Assembly: GCA_963931635.1 (NCBI GenBank)
Contig: OZ007034.1
Location: 620,001 to 684,000 of the forward strand
Origin: Caccoplasma sp905210875
GTDB lineage: Bacteria; Bacteroidota; Bacteroidia; Bacteroidales; UBA11471
DNA: 64,000 bases
Direction of reading: 5' to 3'
Shown: in pieces, positions 1 through 10,140 of the stretch
Numbering within the stretch: position 1 is the first letter of the stretch
Layout: each line of letters starts with the position of its first letter
Translations under genes and position numbers: made by a program
The notes under the pieces: model-generated
Database searches by the model: none
Told to the model about the DNA's origin: nothing
The model's input: only the letters and a program-made list of their open reading frames with translations

Positions 1-1562
1 TTTATACGCTCCTCCTCGGTAATGGCTCGTTGCACGCCGTTGGCATCGGTCACATAAATGTTTCCGTCTTCATCGGGCACAGGCAGGTCGTGTTCGGCAC
101 CAAGGGCACAACCCACAATACCCACGTTGCCATAACCGCCAGATGTTCCAAACCAAGAGTTATACCGAGCGTCCCAACCGTCTTCAACAGGCACACCGTC
201 GACACGGCCTTCGGCAAACTCATTTTCAAGTCCATTATTGAGAATAGTCTTGGCCTGATGCCAATTCCCCAGGTGATTTTCGGCTTCGGCCAACAGGAAA
301 TGATAATCATGCCCGCGATACAAGATAATGGTAGGCTGTATCTCAAAAATATTGGTGCGCAAATACTCGGGAGTTGTTCCACCTTTACGACTGTAATAAT
401 ACTTGGTAAAGGCGATCGAACCATTGATGGGATACATGGTAAGCAACTGAGTATAACTGCGGATATCGGTCTCGGCATAAGAATCCATTCCATACTGCGA
501 AGGTTGCAGATAGAACCCGTCACCGGGATAGGCCGGGCAGAAATATTGAACCAGTCGGTTGCGCTGACCATTGTTATAGTCGTACATAATGCCACAGATA
601 AGTTGGTAATCATAACCGACTTGTTCAGAAAAGAATATATTATAATAGTTGTGTGTCAAGGGTATACACAGATTATAATAGTAGTCAGGAGTTTTATCAG
701 CAGGTACGGACCCATCGACATTGAGATACAAGTTATTGAGATACTCGAGAATATTATCACGAATCCATTGCCAGTCGGCTTGGCTGTTGGTATAGGAAGC
801 TCTCCACGACATCAGCTCAGCACGCATGAGCAACCAGGGCGGGGTGAGATAGTTCCAGTAATCATATGCCGTATTCTGTGTTTCGGGATCAATCCATGCT
901 GGCCAATCCATCTCCAAATCGGCGGCAAAATGGTTGCCATTGGCAAGCGTAATGCCGTTATCAAGCATTTCTATACACTTGTCGGCCACTTCATACATGG
1001 AATTAAGCGGCGTAAACGTCTTTGCATCGCTGAGGTCTTTAATCTCTTCGAGGGCATCATCGAAATATATGGCTTTACCATATATACGACCCAGGGTATA
1101 ATAGGCCCACACTTTTATGCGCAAAGCACTGCTGACAAGTTTGGGAAAATCGGCCGCAGCCGTCTCACTCATAGAGGAACCTATCTTCTGCTGGTACTCC
1201 GACATTTTGTCGAAGTAATCGTTACAAGCCGTAATAATCTCGTAGTAACAAGTAGGATCGGCATACTCATTGCCGTCGGTAGGTTCGTAATTATAAATAT
1301 TTTGCAAAGCTACCGGAGCATTGGGTGCAATTTCGAGGAAATTGCACCGCGTATCGGTAAGGAATATAGGATGATCGCCGGCATTCTGCATGCGAGTTAT
1401 GATACCCAGGAATCCACGATACATTTCATTCTCACTCGATATGTAATCATTGACATTGAGAATGTTGTCGGGGTCGGTATCGAAAAAGTCATCACACGCC
1501 GAAGTGAACACAGCCAGCGCGGCAGTCAGACCCAACAGGGAATATCGAAATATACGTTTCAT
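1..1562 (-). CDS. SusD/RagB-family outer-membrane lipoprotein, 3' end beyond window
   Basis: The frame is open from the ATG at 1562 to the window edge (520 codons, no stop), so the C-terminus is missing but probably by little. The N-terminus is a lipoprotein signal with Cys23 in LTAALAVFTSAC followed by DD, which fits the Bacteroidetes surface-lipoprotein export signal. The last residues read resemble the SusD C-terminal region (GNIYVTDANGVQRAITEEER). SusD proteins cap the SusC barrel and bind the ligand at the cell surface. The gene starts 6 bases after the stop of the SusC gene at 1569-4718, the usual SusC-SusD order, so the two should form one transporter. It is distant in sequence from the SusD at 8558-10129, so the two pairs probably take different ligands or fragment sizes. 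The family call is firm; the ligand is not known. Confidence 0.9.
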   Translation of the reverse strand, partial: MKRIFRYSLLGLTAALAVFTSACDDFFDTDPDNILNVNDYISSENEMYRGFLGIITRMQNAGDHPIFLTDTRCNFLEIAPNAPVALQNIYNYEPTDGNEYADPTCYYEIITACNDYFDKMSEYQQKIGSSMSETAAADFPKLVSSALRIKVWAYYTLGRIYGKAIYFDDALEEIKDLSDAKTFTPLNSMYEVADKCIEMLDNGITLANGNHFAADLEMDWPAWIDPETQNTAYDYWNYLTPPWLLMRAELMSWRASYTNSQADWQWIRDNILEYLNNLYLNVDGSVPADKTPDYYYNLCIPLTHNYYNIFFSEQVGYDYQLICGIMYDYNNGQRNRLVQYFCPAYPGDGFYLQPSQYGMDSYAETDIRSYTQLLTMYPINGSIAFTKYYYSRKGGTTPEYLRTNIFEIQPTIILYRGHDYHFLLAEAENHLGNWHQAKTILNNGLENEFAEGRVDGVPVEDGWDARYNSWFGTSGGYGNVGIVGCALGAEHDLPVPDEDGNIYVTDANGVQRAITEEERI

Positions 1563-1568
1563 GGTCTA

Positions 1569-4500
1569 TTAGAAGTTTAAATTAAATCCGACTTTAATGG
1601 TGATAGGCAGCCCGACCTTGGCATAGTCAAAGCCTCTCATGCTTTCGCTGTAAGAGTAGTTGAACTCGGGGTCACTGCCCAGATAATCGGTCAACGTGAA
1701 AAGGTTCTCACCCGTTACGTAAATGGTTCCCGACTGGCAGAATTTCAACATTTTGTTGTCGAAATGGAAAGCCAGCGTGAGGGCACGCAACTTGAAGTAT
1801 GAGGCATCTTCTACCCAACGGTCGGAGAAAATATTATTTCCCGAGGGGTCGCCGTAGGCGGCACGCGGCATTTCGGTTACCTGGCCTTCGACCTGCCAAC
1901 GATTGAGCACAGCTGTCGACTGATTATAGAAAGTCGACATCGATTCGGTCTGCCGGCGCAATGCATTATAAGCCTTGTTACCCACGGAATAGCCAAAGTC
2001 GGCTTTCAAGGAAATCCACTTATAGCGGAATGTGGTACTTACGCCACCGAAGAAATCAGGTGTGGCCGACCCGAGCGATACACGGTCTTCGTCGTTGATG
2101 ATTCCATCGTGATTTTGGTCGATGAAGCGGACATCACCAGCCTGATAGGCTCTACCCGATGAGTTTATAAGACCGGCGGCCTGAGCCTCTGCGGTTGTAG
2201 CATAGACGCCATTGGTCTGGAAGCCGTAAAACTCATATGGGGTACTTCCCACGCGGGTAATGACCTGAGCATCGTCTTCGTTATAGGCGGTAAATTCTAT
2301 AATATCTTCGGTCTGAGCATTACCCAAAGACTCGACAGTACTCTTTACTGCAGCTATATTTCCCGATATTGACCAGTCGAAATTCTTGGTATGTACCGGA
2401 TTGAGACGCAATGACAGTTCATAACCTTGCGAAGAAATAGAAGCCGTATTGTCGTAATAAAGCGAAGACCCATAAACGGCCGAAATATTACGATCGAGCA
2501 GCAAGTCGTAGGAATTGGCATAGAAATAGTTGAACTTCATGTCGAGCAGATGCTTGAAGAACGACACATCAAGAGCGGCATCAAATTGTGTCTTCTTTTC
2601 CCATTCGAGACGGGTATTGGGTACATTGGAACGAACAATAGCCCCCACATTGAAGAGATTCGATGTCAAATAATAGTTCTTGGCATAGTTTGATGAGAAT
2701 CGGCTGTTACCTGTCAAACTCACCTCGGCCGAGAGATTCATGATATCGATCCACGAAGGAAGAGCTCCCGTGTTGGCAGCAAAGAAGGTAAGACCTGCCG
2801 AGGGGAAGAATCCAAAGCGTGAAGCATCAACACCCGATACCGAAGACCCGTCGATAGAGAGATTGGCCATTGCCTTTACAAGGTGATTAAATGTATAATC
2901 GGCATGGAGGTAATAGCTGAGCCATTTCCACTCATCGTTGATACCGTCGATGATACGTTCGTCGAGGTCATCGGCAAGTGTCGTATAATTATCATTGGCC
3001 GTATTATATCCCGACTCAAAGTCATACTCAAAACTCTTTGTTATAAACCGAATGCCGCCATAGGCCTTGAAATCGTGAATATTACCAAAGACCTTCTGGT
3101 ACATGGCATTGGCGCCGTAGAAATAAGACGATTGCTCACGCACGCCCTTGCTTACATAGTTGAAGCCAGTGCCATAGAGTTGAGGTACGATAGCCTGGTC
3201 GGTAACACCGGGTACAAACAAAGACTCTTCGGTATAATCGTAATAAATATTCAGCATTCCAGTGATGGTCCAGTTCTCGGTAGGCCGCCAGTTAAGACCG
3301 GCACGCACATTCACGTCGTAAATCTTGTCATCACCTTCAACCGTCTCAACCAATGCCAGAGGATTACTTACATTATCGTAAGCATATTTAGGATTGGCAT
3401 TGACATTCCAACCATTATAGGTGGCATAGTTAGGAAGCAGATTTCCATTCATCTCCCGAGAATAGGGGTAAAGATTGGGCATCATAAAACTCGAAGCCAA
3501 GATAGGATTGGTTTCTTCTTTCATACCCTGCTCCTGCAAGTTGCTGGTAATATAGGCCAGGTTCACATTGGTAAAGATGTCGACCCATCGGCTCACCATG
3601 ACACTTGAATTGATCAACGTATGGAAACGTTGCGTCGAGGTATTGTCTATAATACCCCCTTCGTTGGTGTAACCCAGCGAGATATTATATTTGGCAATCT
3701 CATCACCTCCCTCGATACGGAATATGTTGTCGGTCACAAAAGCGTTGCGGGTAATCTCCTTGGTCCAGTCAATATCGTTGTCGAATAAATAACTGTACAT
3801 GTTCACTCCGGGATTGAGGAAAGGATAGTCGGCCCGCAAATCGGCTGCACTGGAATAGCGAGTCATTCCGACATCTTGCAGATAGTTTTTATACTGCGAG
3901 GCATTGAGCAAAGGAATGCTTGTCTGAGGCATGCTCACACCATAATTTCCCGAGAATGATACGCGGGTATTGAGGTTATCCGATGTCGCTTGCTGCGTTT
4001 CGATGAGGATAACGCCATTCGAGCCCAAAGATCCATAGAGCGATGCCTCGGCGCCTTTAAGGGCAGTGATGCTTTTAATGTCGTTGGCATTATAACCAAA
4101 GAGGGCGTCGCGTGAATATCCGTTAATCACACCGGATACATCGGAATTGTACAGGTAAGGAATGCCGTTGATAACCAACAACGGTGCATTTTCGGCGTTC
4201 AGGGTGTGAATGCCACGCAGATTAAAGAAGGCACCCTCACCAGGCATACCGCTCTTCTTAATTACTTGCAAGCCCGAAATTTCATCTTGCCAACCCAAAT
4301 CGGCCGAAATCGTATTTTTCATATCTCGACGATTCAGTGAAGCATTTACCGCACTACGGTTGTCGCGACGTTCGCTGTAAAACGGATATTGAGTCGTTCC
4401 CGCATAATCGGTAAAGTCTTCGGGCACCAAGACTATCTCCCGGGGAATAACGCCTTTTTTCAAAGGATACTCCCGTGTATAAAAGCCTCCGGCCACAATA

Positions 4501-4718
4501 CGTAATGTTCCTTTTTTCAGGTCGGTAGACAATTCAAATTCTCCTTTTTCATCGGAAACGACCGAACTCGACGTTCCCACCACCGAAACTATGGCTCCTT
4601 GCAGCGGGGTGTTATCGGTACTTACAATCCGAGATTTGACGACGGTACCCTTTTGAGCAAAAACGGGTATGACCGACATCAGAAGTATAATAACAAGAAA
4701 ACTATATATTCTTCTCAT
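1569..4718 (-). CDS. SusC/RagA-family TonB-dependent outer-membrane transporter
   Basis: This is a 1049-residue protein, within the normal SusC length. A signal peptide (MRRIYSFLVIILLMSVIPVFAQ) is followed by a carboxypeptidase-regulatory-like beta-sandwich (about 25-95), a plug (about 120-240, with NAPLLVINGIPYLYNSD and GSLGSNGVILIETQQ) and a 22-strand barrel ending in the aromatic-rich TIKVGFNLNF. SusC barrels import oligosaccharides or peptides across the outer membrane using TonB energy. The TonB-box and plug region is atypical: the usual VVVGYGTQKK-like stretch before the plug is absent, replaced by DYAGTTQYPFYSERR. The gene lies 19 bases after a FAS1 lipoprotein and 6 bases before its SusD partner, as the seventh gene of the pectate-lyase operon. 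It is the second, more divergent SusC of the locus. Confidence 0.92.
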   Translation of the reverse strand: MRRIYSFLVIILLMSVIPVFAQKGTVVKSRIVSTDNTPLQGAIVSVVGTSSSVVSDEKGEFELSTDLKKGTLRIVAGGFYTREYPLKKGVIPREIVLVPEDFTDYAGTTQYPFYSERRDNRSAVNASLNRRDMKNTISADLGWQDEISGLQVIKKSGMPGEGAFFNLRGIHTLNAENAPLLVINGIPYLYNSDVSGVINGYSRDALFGYNANDIKSITALKGAEASLYGSLGSNGVILIETQQATSDNLNTRVSFSGNYGVSMPQTSIPLLNASQYKNYLQDVGMTRYSSAADLRADYPFLNPGVNMYSYLFDNDIDWTKEITRNAFVTDNIFRIEGGDEIAKYNISLGYTNEGGIIDNTSTQRFHTLINSSVMVSRWVDIFTNVNLAYITSNLQEQGMKEETNPILASSFMMPNLYPYSREMNGNLLPNYATYNGWNVNANPKYAYDNVSNPLALVETVEGDDKIYDVNVRAGLNWRPTENWTITGMLNIYYDYTEESLFVPGVTDQAIVPQLYGTGFNYVSKGVREQSSYFYGANAMYQKVFGNIHDFKAYGGIRFITKSFEYDFESGYNTANDNYTTLADDLDERIIDGINDEWKWLSYYLHADYTFNHLVKAMANLSIDGSSVSGVDASRFGFFPSAGLTFFAANTGALPSWIDIMNLSAEVSLTGNSRFSSNYAKNYYLTSNLFNVGAIVRSNVPNTRLEWEKKTQFDAALDVSFFKHLLDMKFNYFYANSYDLLLDRNISAVYGSSLYYDNTASISSQGYELSLRLNPVHTKNFDWSISGNIAAVKSTVESLGNAQTEDIIEFTAYNEDDAQVITRVGSTPYEFYGFQTNGVYATTAEAQAAGLINSSGRAYQAGDVRFIDQNHDGIINDEDRVSLGSATPDFFGGVSTTFRYKWISLKADFGYSVGNKAYNALRRQTESMSTFYNQSTAVLNRWQVEGQVTEMPRAAYGDPSGNNIFSDRWVEDASYFKLRALTLAFHFDNKMLKFCQSGTIYVTGENLFTLTDYLGSDPEFNYSYSESMRGFDYAKVGLPITIKVGFNLNF

Positions 4719-4737
4719 AACACTGAATTTTCATAGA

Positions 4738-6756
4738 TTAATAGTTGTTTACTGTCGGTCGCAAGCACCAATGGTACATCATCAGTTGTGCCACATTATT
4801 CTTAGAACGGTCGGTCGTACTTGTTATAATCGAAGCCATATCGCTCGACTCAACACGTATACGGAAGTTTCCATCGGTCGGAATATTCACAACGGCCACC
4901 TGATAGCCGTCGGTATCATACGCTATCGATTTGGGATCTAGTTCAAACCATGCCTGCGCATCAAATCCCTCGGGATATGTAATTGATAAGGGACCGAAGA
5001 ATGTCATTTCCGACGCACCTCCACGGTCAAAGTGGAAATTGGAGCCTTGTGCAGACATACTCATGTCTTTCACCAACAAGCGGTCGTTGAAATAGATACT
5101 CAACGAGTAGGTAAGCGAATGCTTGAAGCCCATACGCAAGTTATATTCGCCGGCCGGGAGGTTACACTCTACCAGACCGAAGTTCTTGTCGCTCGAATTG
5201 TAGAGTAGACCGTCGTACTCGACACTGCACAGATAGTCCGACTCTCTCACTCCTGCTGCAAACGACTCCTGTTGGGGAATAATCAGCGTCAGAGAGTCGA
5301 TGCTGCGTGTCAACGAATCAATCGCCGCCACGGTCAACGAATCGGGCGAAGTGATTGTCCGCAAAGAATCGAGCGTAATCTCAGCCGAAGAGAGAAGCGT
5401 GCGGCTCTTGTTGAGCGAGTCAACCGCCGTAGCAGCCTGAATGGCTTCTTGTGTAGGAACAGCCGTCAACACATGGTAATACATGGTAGGCAATGTCTCC
5501 GAAAGGGTGAATGAACTCTGCGCGTCATTACAGATGAGAGGGTCGGTCCAGTTTGTCCAACGGAAATACTGAGCTTTCTGGGCATCGCTCATGGCTGCCC
5601 ATATTTCATAGAAACGGGCCTTTACACGATAAATGACAACATGGTTGGGTATCTTAAAGTCGGAAAGATAATATACCAGACCATTGCTCAACGTATCGGT
5701 TCTCGTCGGGTCTACGAGTTGTACAGAAGGACGCCAGTAGGCAGAGTCGGAAAGGTTATATTCCTCAAGATCTTGCGACTCGTCGATGGTACGAACATAA
5801 CCTCCAACAGCATAAAAATCCGGAGCGCCCGTCATAACCTCTTCGGGCGAAAGACGACGATTGGAAAAACATGCCTCTACAATCCATTTTTGGAATTTGG
5901 CACTATCCGATGCCGTAACAGCTCGATTGAGCCAAATAGGCAGATTGGTATAGGCATCGTTGAGGGCTTTTTCAATCAACGCATTGCTGGGAATAAACAT
6001 GGTCGTCGTATAATTCTCCGAACGCATATTCCAATAGGCTACACCATTCTGAGTATAACGGTCCATCAACGTATTACGCACCGAGATAACCGAGTCGGAA
6101 TAGTAGGTATTACCCATATCATCGACACCATCGGGGGTACTGCTTTCGGCATCGAAATACTCTTCTTCATAGCTGGCTATCAATTCTTTGAACATGGAGT
6201 AGTCGTCGCCCAAGGCCTGTAAATATTCATATATCGATTCACGGGGAATAATCGTACCATCGATGTAATAGATATAACCGTTATCGGCTTTTACCTTTTT
6301 GTACAGTTTGTACTCATCGATATAAATATCGTCGTCACGCAGATAGACCCGAAGGTTTTTCTTGTCGTAGAGCGTCTCATACCGGGTAAGGATACCAAAA
6401 TTCTCGGTAAACTTATCGGGCGATACCGGGGTGTCGGAGATACTGTTTTTGACAAATGCAGTATCGTTGGCAATCTTCGACATATCGAGATTATCGTTTT
6501 CACACACCACCAAGGTAAACTGTCCATCAGAGGGAAGAGATTCCATCTGTCCGGTTTTTTCTATAAGTTCGGTCATTTCCGATAAGGTCGGCTGGCTTTG
6601 CAGATACGAAACCACATCGCCCGAATAGACTTCAATATCCTCCGAATCGGAAGTTACCGCACGGGCATCATAGTGGTCGTCCCAATTATCGGTGCAAGAC
6701 ACAACGCAAGCACACAAGGCCGACACAATCAATCCTGTAAATTTATTTGTTCTCAT
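4738..6756 (-). CDS. FAS1 (fasciclin)-domain surface lipoprotein, third of three
   Basis: The 672-residue protein has a lipoprotein signal with Cys21 (CACVVSC) followed by TDNWDD, an acidic export-type sequence. FAS1-like blocks are visible around 50-180 (SDGQFTLVVCENDNLDMSK) and 200-400 (TTTMFIPSNALIEKALNDA). A region at about 450-500 is rich in Ser, Leu, Asp and Thr and looks like a coiled or linker segment. The C-terminal 170 residues look like a beta-sandwich (AGEYNLRMGFKHSLTYSLSI) similar in style to the end of the neighbouring FAS1 protein. FAS1 domains generally mediate adhesion or polysaccharide and protein contacts. Its place between SusD and SusC genes suggests a surface glycan-binding role, which is inference. 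It starts 5 bases after the previous stop and ends 19 bases before the next SusC. Confidence 0.75.
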   Translation of the reverse strand: MRTNKFTGLIVSALCACVVSCTDNWDDHYDARAVTSDSEDIEVYSGDVVSYLQSQPTLSEMTELIEKTGQMESLPSDGQFTLVVCENDNLDMSKIANDTAFVKNSISDTPVSPDKFTENFGILTRYETLYDKKNLRVYLRDDDIYIDEYKLYKKVKADNGYIYYIDGTIIPRESIYEYLQALGDDYSMFKELIASYEEEYFDAESSTPDGVDDMGNTYYSDSVISVRNTLMDRYTQNGVAYWNMRSENYTTTMFIPSNALIEKALNDAYTNLPIWLNRAVTASDSAKFQKWIVEACFSNRRLSPEEVMTGAPDFYAVGGYVRTIDESQDLEEYNLSDSAYWRPSVQLVDPTRTDTLSNGLVYYLSDFKIPNHVVIYRVKARFYEIWAAMSDAQKAQYFRWTNWTDPLICNDAQSSFTLSETLPTMYYHVLTAVPTQEAIQAATAVDSLNKSRTLLSSAEITLDSLRTITSPDSLTVAAIDSLTRSIDSLTLIIPQQESFAAGVRESDYLCSVEYDGLLYNSSDKNFGLVECNLPAGEYNLRMGFKHSLTYSLSIYFNDRLLVKDMSMSAQGSNFHFDRGGASEMTFFGPLSITYPEGFDAQAWFELDPKSIAYDTDGYQVAVVNIPTDGNFRIRVESSDMASIITSTTDRSKNNVAQLMMYHWCLRPTVNNY

Positions 6757-6761
6757 AGTAT

Positions 6762-8558
6762 TTAATCAATAGGCGTAAATTTCACATAATCCCACAACTG
6801 ATGGTACTTGGCACTGGTCTTGGCATTAATATCCATCATCGTTGCTCTCAACGTGTGCGTTCCGGAGTTTTCAAACTCTATCTCGTCCCACAAGACAACA
6901 GAGGCAACGCCATACGTAGCTTTACCAAATCCCTGCGATACAAGGCCCTTGTATATATAAGTATTTGCCATTGTCGCATTATCGAGCGTAAATCGGGTAA
7001 GACTTCCGGCTGCATAGAAATCGTAGAGCACAGGGTTGGCACCATAGAACAATTCTACTTTGTATCGACCCTCGATAATCGTCGGTGTTTGCAGTTCTAT
7101 CCAACCGGCATAACCGAGGTTCAGCTGCAACAGATTATTCATGTAAGCGCCATAGTTACTTACGTCTTTTTCACGAGCACTTTTGTACTTACATTTTACA
7201 AAGCCTATTTTACGATAACTCGAATAGCTGGCTTTGGCCGCATTGGCCACATAAGTCTCGTCTTCGACAAAAGATGCCAGATTACCATAATCGCCATTGC
7301 GCTTATCTTCGGACAGGTCTATCACGTATTCACGCGAGGCCAAGGCCGAAGTGAAGAGAGCGCCCAAGTTCTGATCGGCTCCGTAATTATTGACAAATGA
7401 AATAATCTCGGCCGTGTTGCAGAAATCCCATGTAACCGTTACAGGATCGGGCTGCCAAACAGGCAATATCTGGTCTATTTTATGAATCAATCCGTTGCGG
7501 GCCTCCATATCACTACGAAGAATCTTGGCATACTCATTAAAGATGTGGACTCCGGCTACATCTTGACAAGTCACCACTTGATAAGTGTTCTCGGTATCAA
7601 AAATATTGACTTGTCCTTCTTCGGTAAAGTTGAAAAACTCTGAAACGCGGATTTCTCTGTCGAAGAAATGATAGGTAACATATTGATGGAGAGCATTCGT
7701 CGAGTCGGTATAATTAGTGCCCGCACCCAAGTAGGAGCAAAGCCCCTCCACCGAAGTAATGCCTTCGGCGGCATAGACTTCATCAGGTACAGCCAGACAT
7801 GTAAAGTTTATGGTGTTTACCGACATACTGCCATCGATGTTATACGTTGTATCGGAAATACGGGCTAACTCTTTGTCGTACCCACACAACTCGGCTGCAC
7901 CGATGAAGATATTGTACTCACCGTACGGACGAAGTTTTTCCAATATCGTCTCGGCCAGAGGGTGAATCACATCGCCCATGGTGAAAATTTCGCCATTAGC
8001 CGTTTTCACTGCGGTAAACTTGGCCAGACGGGCCTGGTTGTTGAGATAAATCGAGTCGGTATTGTGCCGTGTATTGTCCAGCTCGGCATCATCGACATCG
8101 GTAATCGTATAACCGAAAGCCGTAGTCAGATAGGACTGGAAAAGCGTCTGCGACGGAATTGCCTCACCGTTCTCGGCATAGGTAATCAACGATTCGTCGG
8201 TGAGGTCATAGTTGAGAATATGTACCTGAGCGACAGCACGGGCATAGTCTCGGTCGAGTTCACGTACCGAAGAAACGCCTCGCCATTGCAGGAATTCCTG
8301 CATGGCCGTATTGGTGGGGCAGAAAACCGTAGCCGTAGCATCGGCATCGTTCAGGGCATTGTAATAATCGGCATATTTCAATAAATCTATCCACATCGAG
8401 AACTCGTCGCTGTTCATCGTCAGATAAGCGGCGCACGTCATCTCCAGGGCATCGTTTGATGTCCTTATGTATGTAGTTCCCTCGTATGGATCTTTACATG
8501 AGGTTATCAACGTAACCAACGTTAAAAACAAGAAAGAAAACTTTTTCATAGGTGTCAT
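6762..8558 (-). CDS. FAS1 (fasciclin)-domain surface lipoprotein, second of three
   Basis: The protein has 598 residues when started at the ATG (8558-8556) that overlaps the upstream SusD stop as TGATG. A second ATG at 8549 (MKKFSFLF) is also possible and keeps the signal peptide. The lipobox is LVTLITSC with Cys21, followed by KDPYE. Two FAS1 repeats are seen: about 30-210 (TATVFCPTNTAMQEFLQWRG, then AQVHILNYDLTDESL) and 215-375 (INFTCLAVPDEVYA, then HQYVTYHFFDREI). A C-terminal region from about 380 ends in a beta-rich part (IIEGRYKVELFYGANP) like that of the next gene. Its function is probably capture of the locus substrate at the cell surface next to the SusCD complex; this is inferred from position and lipidation, not from a known catalytic motif. 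Confidence 0.77.
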   Translation of the reverse strand: MTPMKKFSFLFLTLVTLITSCKDPYEGTTYIRTSNDALEMTCAAYLTMNSDEFSMWIDLLKYADYYNALNDADATATVFCPTNTAMQEFLQWRGVSSVRELDRDYARAVAQVHILNYDLTDESLITYAENGEAIPSQTLFQSYLTTAFGYTITDVDDAELDNTRHNTDSIYLNNQARLAKFTAVKTANGEIFTMGDVIHPLAETILEKLRPYGEYNIFIGAAELCGYDKELARISDTTYNIDGSMSVNTINFTCLAVPDEVYAAEGITSVEGLCSYLGAGTNYTDSTNALHQYVTYHFFDREIRVSEFFNFTEEGQVNIFDTENTYQVVTCQDVAGVHIFNEYAKILRSDMEARNGLIHKIDQILPVWQPDPVTVTWDFCNTAEIISFVNNYGADQNLGALFTSALASREYVIDLSEDKRNGDYGNLASFVEDETYVANAAKASYSSYRKIGFVKCKYKSAREKDVSNYGAYMNNLLQLNLGYAGWIELQTPTIIEGRYKVELFYGANPVLYDFYAAGSLTRFTLDNATMANTYIYKGLVSQGFGKATYGVASVVLWDEIEFENSGTHTLRATMMDINAKTSAKYHQLWDYVKFTPID

Positions 8559-10129
8559 CAATTATAATAGGGGTTTTGTATTAACAGGGAATTTGCCTCA
8601 ATCTCCGTCTGCGCTATCGGCAAGAAAAGAGCATTGTCGTTGTTGAGCACCGTACGCAACCACGATTCACCGGCTTGTGTATTATAGTCTAACACTTTGT
8701 CGACCAGGAACTGAGTTTTGTACTGGTTATTGTTTCGACGACCGAAGCGGAGGAAATCGTACCAGGCCTTACCTTCGCCCAGCAGCTCGACCGTGCGCTC
8801 GTAAAGAACCAATTCGAGCATGGCCGCCTCATCAAGAGAAGCGACGCCGGCTTCAGTTGCATCATATTCAATTTCGAGATTGGAACGTGTACGTATCTGA
8901 TTGATAAGTTCCATGGCAGCAATCTTATCGTCGGTATTTTCGCCATGATTTCGCAAGATGAGAGCCTCTGCTTTCATGAGCATGACATCGGCAACACGAT
9001 AGATGATAAAATTGGGGTCATAATACGATACCGTACGCTTGTCAGAGAGGGTCTGCGACCCGAGGTACTTCCACACATACGACACGGTGGCCGACTCATA
9101 AGCGGCCGGATCGCCCGGAACATAATAGCCTCCATACATGGTGCGCACAGCCTCTTTCAACTCAAAGAGTGTCGAGGTGTACTCGCTGTTGAGCTCTTGC
9201 GTCAAAGCCAACGATATGCAATAATTTCCATCGGCATCGACATCATCGAAGATTTTGGGGAGGTTATTGGTCTGATCCTCCTCGTAGTTCCATTGCAACT
9301 CGAATATCGATTCGTTGCTGTTTCCGGGATTGAATATCGAGAACCAGCTCGAATGGGTAGCCGTCGAAAGAAATGCCGGAGCATACGGGCTTGTCGATTC
9401 CAGGATACCGTCACAATAGGTAATAGCGGCTTCATAATCCTCGGCCCAAAGGCACACATCTGCACCCAAGGCATAAAGAGCCCACTTGGTGGCACGACCT
9501 TTGGTTTCCCAAGTCGTATCGAAAGACTCTTTGGCAGCTCCGGTAGCCAAGGCTGTCCGGATATCTTCGCGAATCTGGGCGATAATTTCAGCTTCGCTGG
9601 CTTTCGGCACTTTGGTTGCATACGAGTCATCTTCGTAGGGTTCCGTAATCAAAGGAGCTTCACGCCAGTTACGCACCAGATAGAAGTAGCAGAGAGCCCG
9701 CAGGAAATAAGCTTCACTCTGGTGTGAAAGCATCTCCGACATCTGGTAGGTATCATCGACTTTCTGCGCATCGGGAGCTCGCTTGATAACCGAATTGGCC
9801 ACGTTGATAATCTCGTAGAGTTCGCCCCAGCTACACAAGCTTTTGTCCGTCGGCTTCACCTGGAAATTCTGCAGATTACTACCCTTACTGGCATAAATAC
9901 AACCGGCACGAAGTTCCCCCCACGGTATCAGGTAGGGTTCGACCATGTCGCGCAGGTAATAATAGCCGGCATTAAGTACTGCATCGACATCGGCTTTGGT
10001 CTGCCAGAAGGTTACACTCGGCTGTGAATTTTCGGGATATATTTCAAGCCAGTCCTTGCAAGCAGTCGTCGACAGCATAGCGCCGAAGCCCAAAGCTATT
10101 ACAGTATATTTTATATTCTTTATATTCAT
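8558..10129 (-). CDS. SusD/RagB-family outer-membrane lipoprotein
   Basis: The 523-residue protein is of normal SusD length. The signal peptide ends at Cys24 (GAMLSTTAC) followed by KDWLE. The N-terminal helical region contains EIINVANSVIKRAPD and a TPR-like SEAYFLRALCYFYLVRNWREAP, which is the SusD hallmark. The C-terminal block has RTVELLGEGKAWYDFLRFGR and ends LPIAQTEIEANSLLIQNPYYN, again characteristic. It binds ligand and closes the SusC barrel. It begins 11 bases after the SusC stop at 10141. Its own stop TGA shares one base with the start of the next FAS1 gene, implying translational coupling. Confidence 0.95.
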   Translation of the reverse strand: MNIKNIKYTVIALGFGAMLSTTACKDWLEIYPENSQPSVTFWQTKADVDAVLNAGYYYLRDMVEPYLIPWGELRAGCIYASKGSNLQNFQVKPTDKSLCSWGELYEIINVANSVIKRAPDAQKVDDTYQMSEMLSHQSEAYFLRALCYFYLVRNWREAPLITEPYEDDSYATKVPKASEAEIIAQIREDIRTALATGAAKESFDTTWETKGRATKWALYALGADVCLWAEDYEAAITYCDGILESTSPYAPAFLSTATHSSWFSIFNPGNSNESIFELQWNYEEDQTNNLPKIFDDVDADGNYCISLALTQELNSEYTSTLFELKEAVRTMYGGYYVPGDPAAYESATVSYVWKYLGSQTLSDKRTVSYYDPNFIIYRVADVMLMKAEALILRNHGENTDDKIAAMELINQIRTRSNLEIEYDATEAGVASLDEAAMLELVLYERTVELLGEGKAWYDFLRFGRRNNNQYKTQFLVDKVLDYNTQAGESWLRTVLNNDNALFLPIAQTEIEANSLLIQNPYYN

Positions 10130-10140
10130 AGCTTTACCGA

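Noticed and set aside
30..1580. Long plus-strand open frame (516 codons) at the left edge
   Set aside because: It is antisense to the SusD gene, which has a signal peptide, lipobox and family motifs; the plus-strand translation has no domain character. GC-rich codons in this genome leave long antisense frames open.
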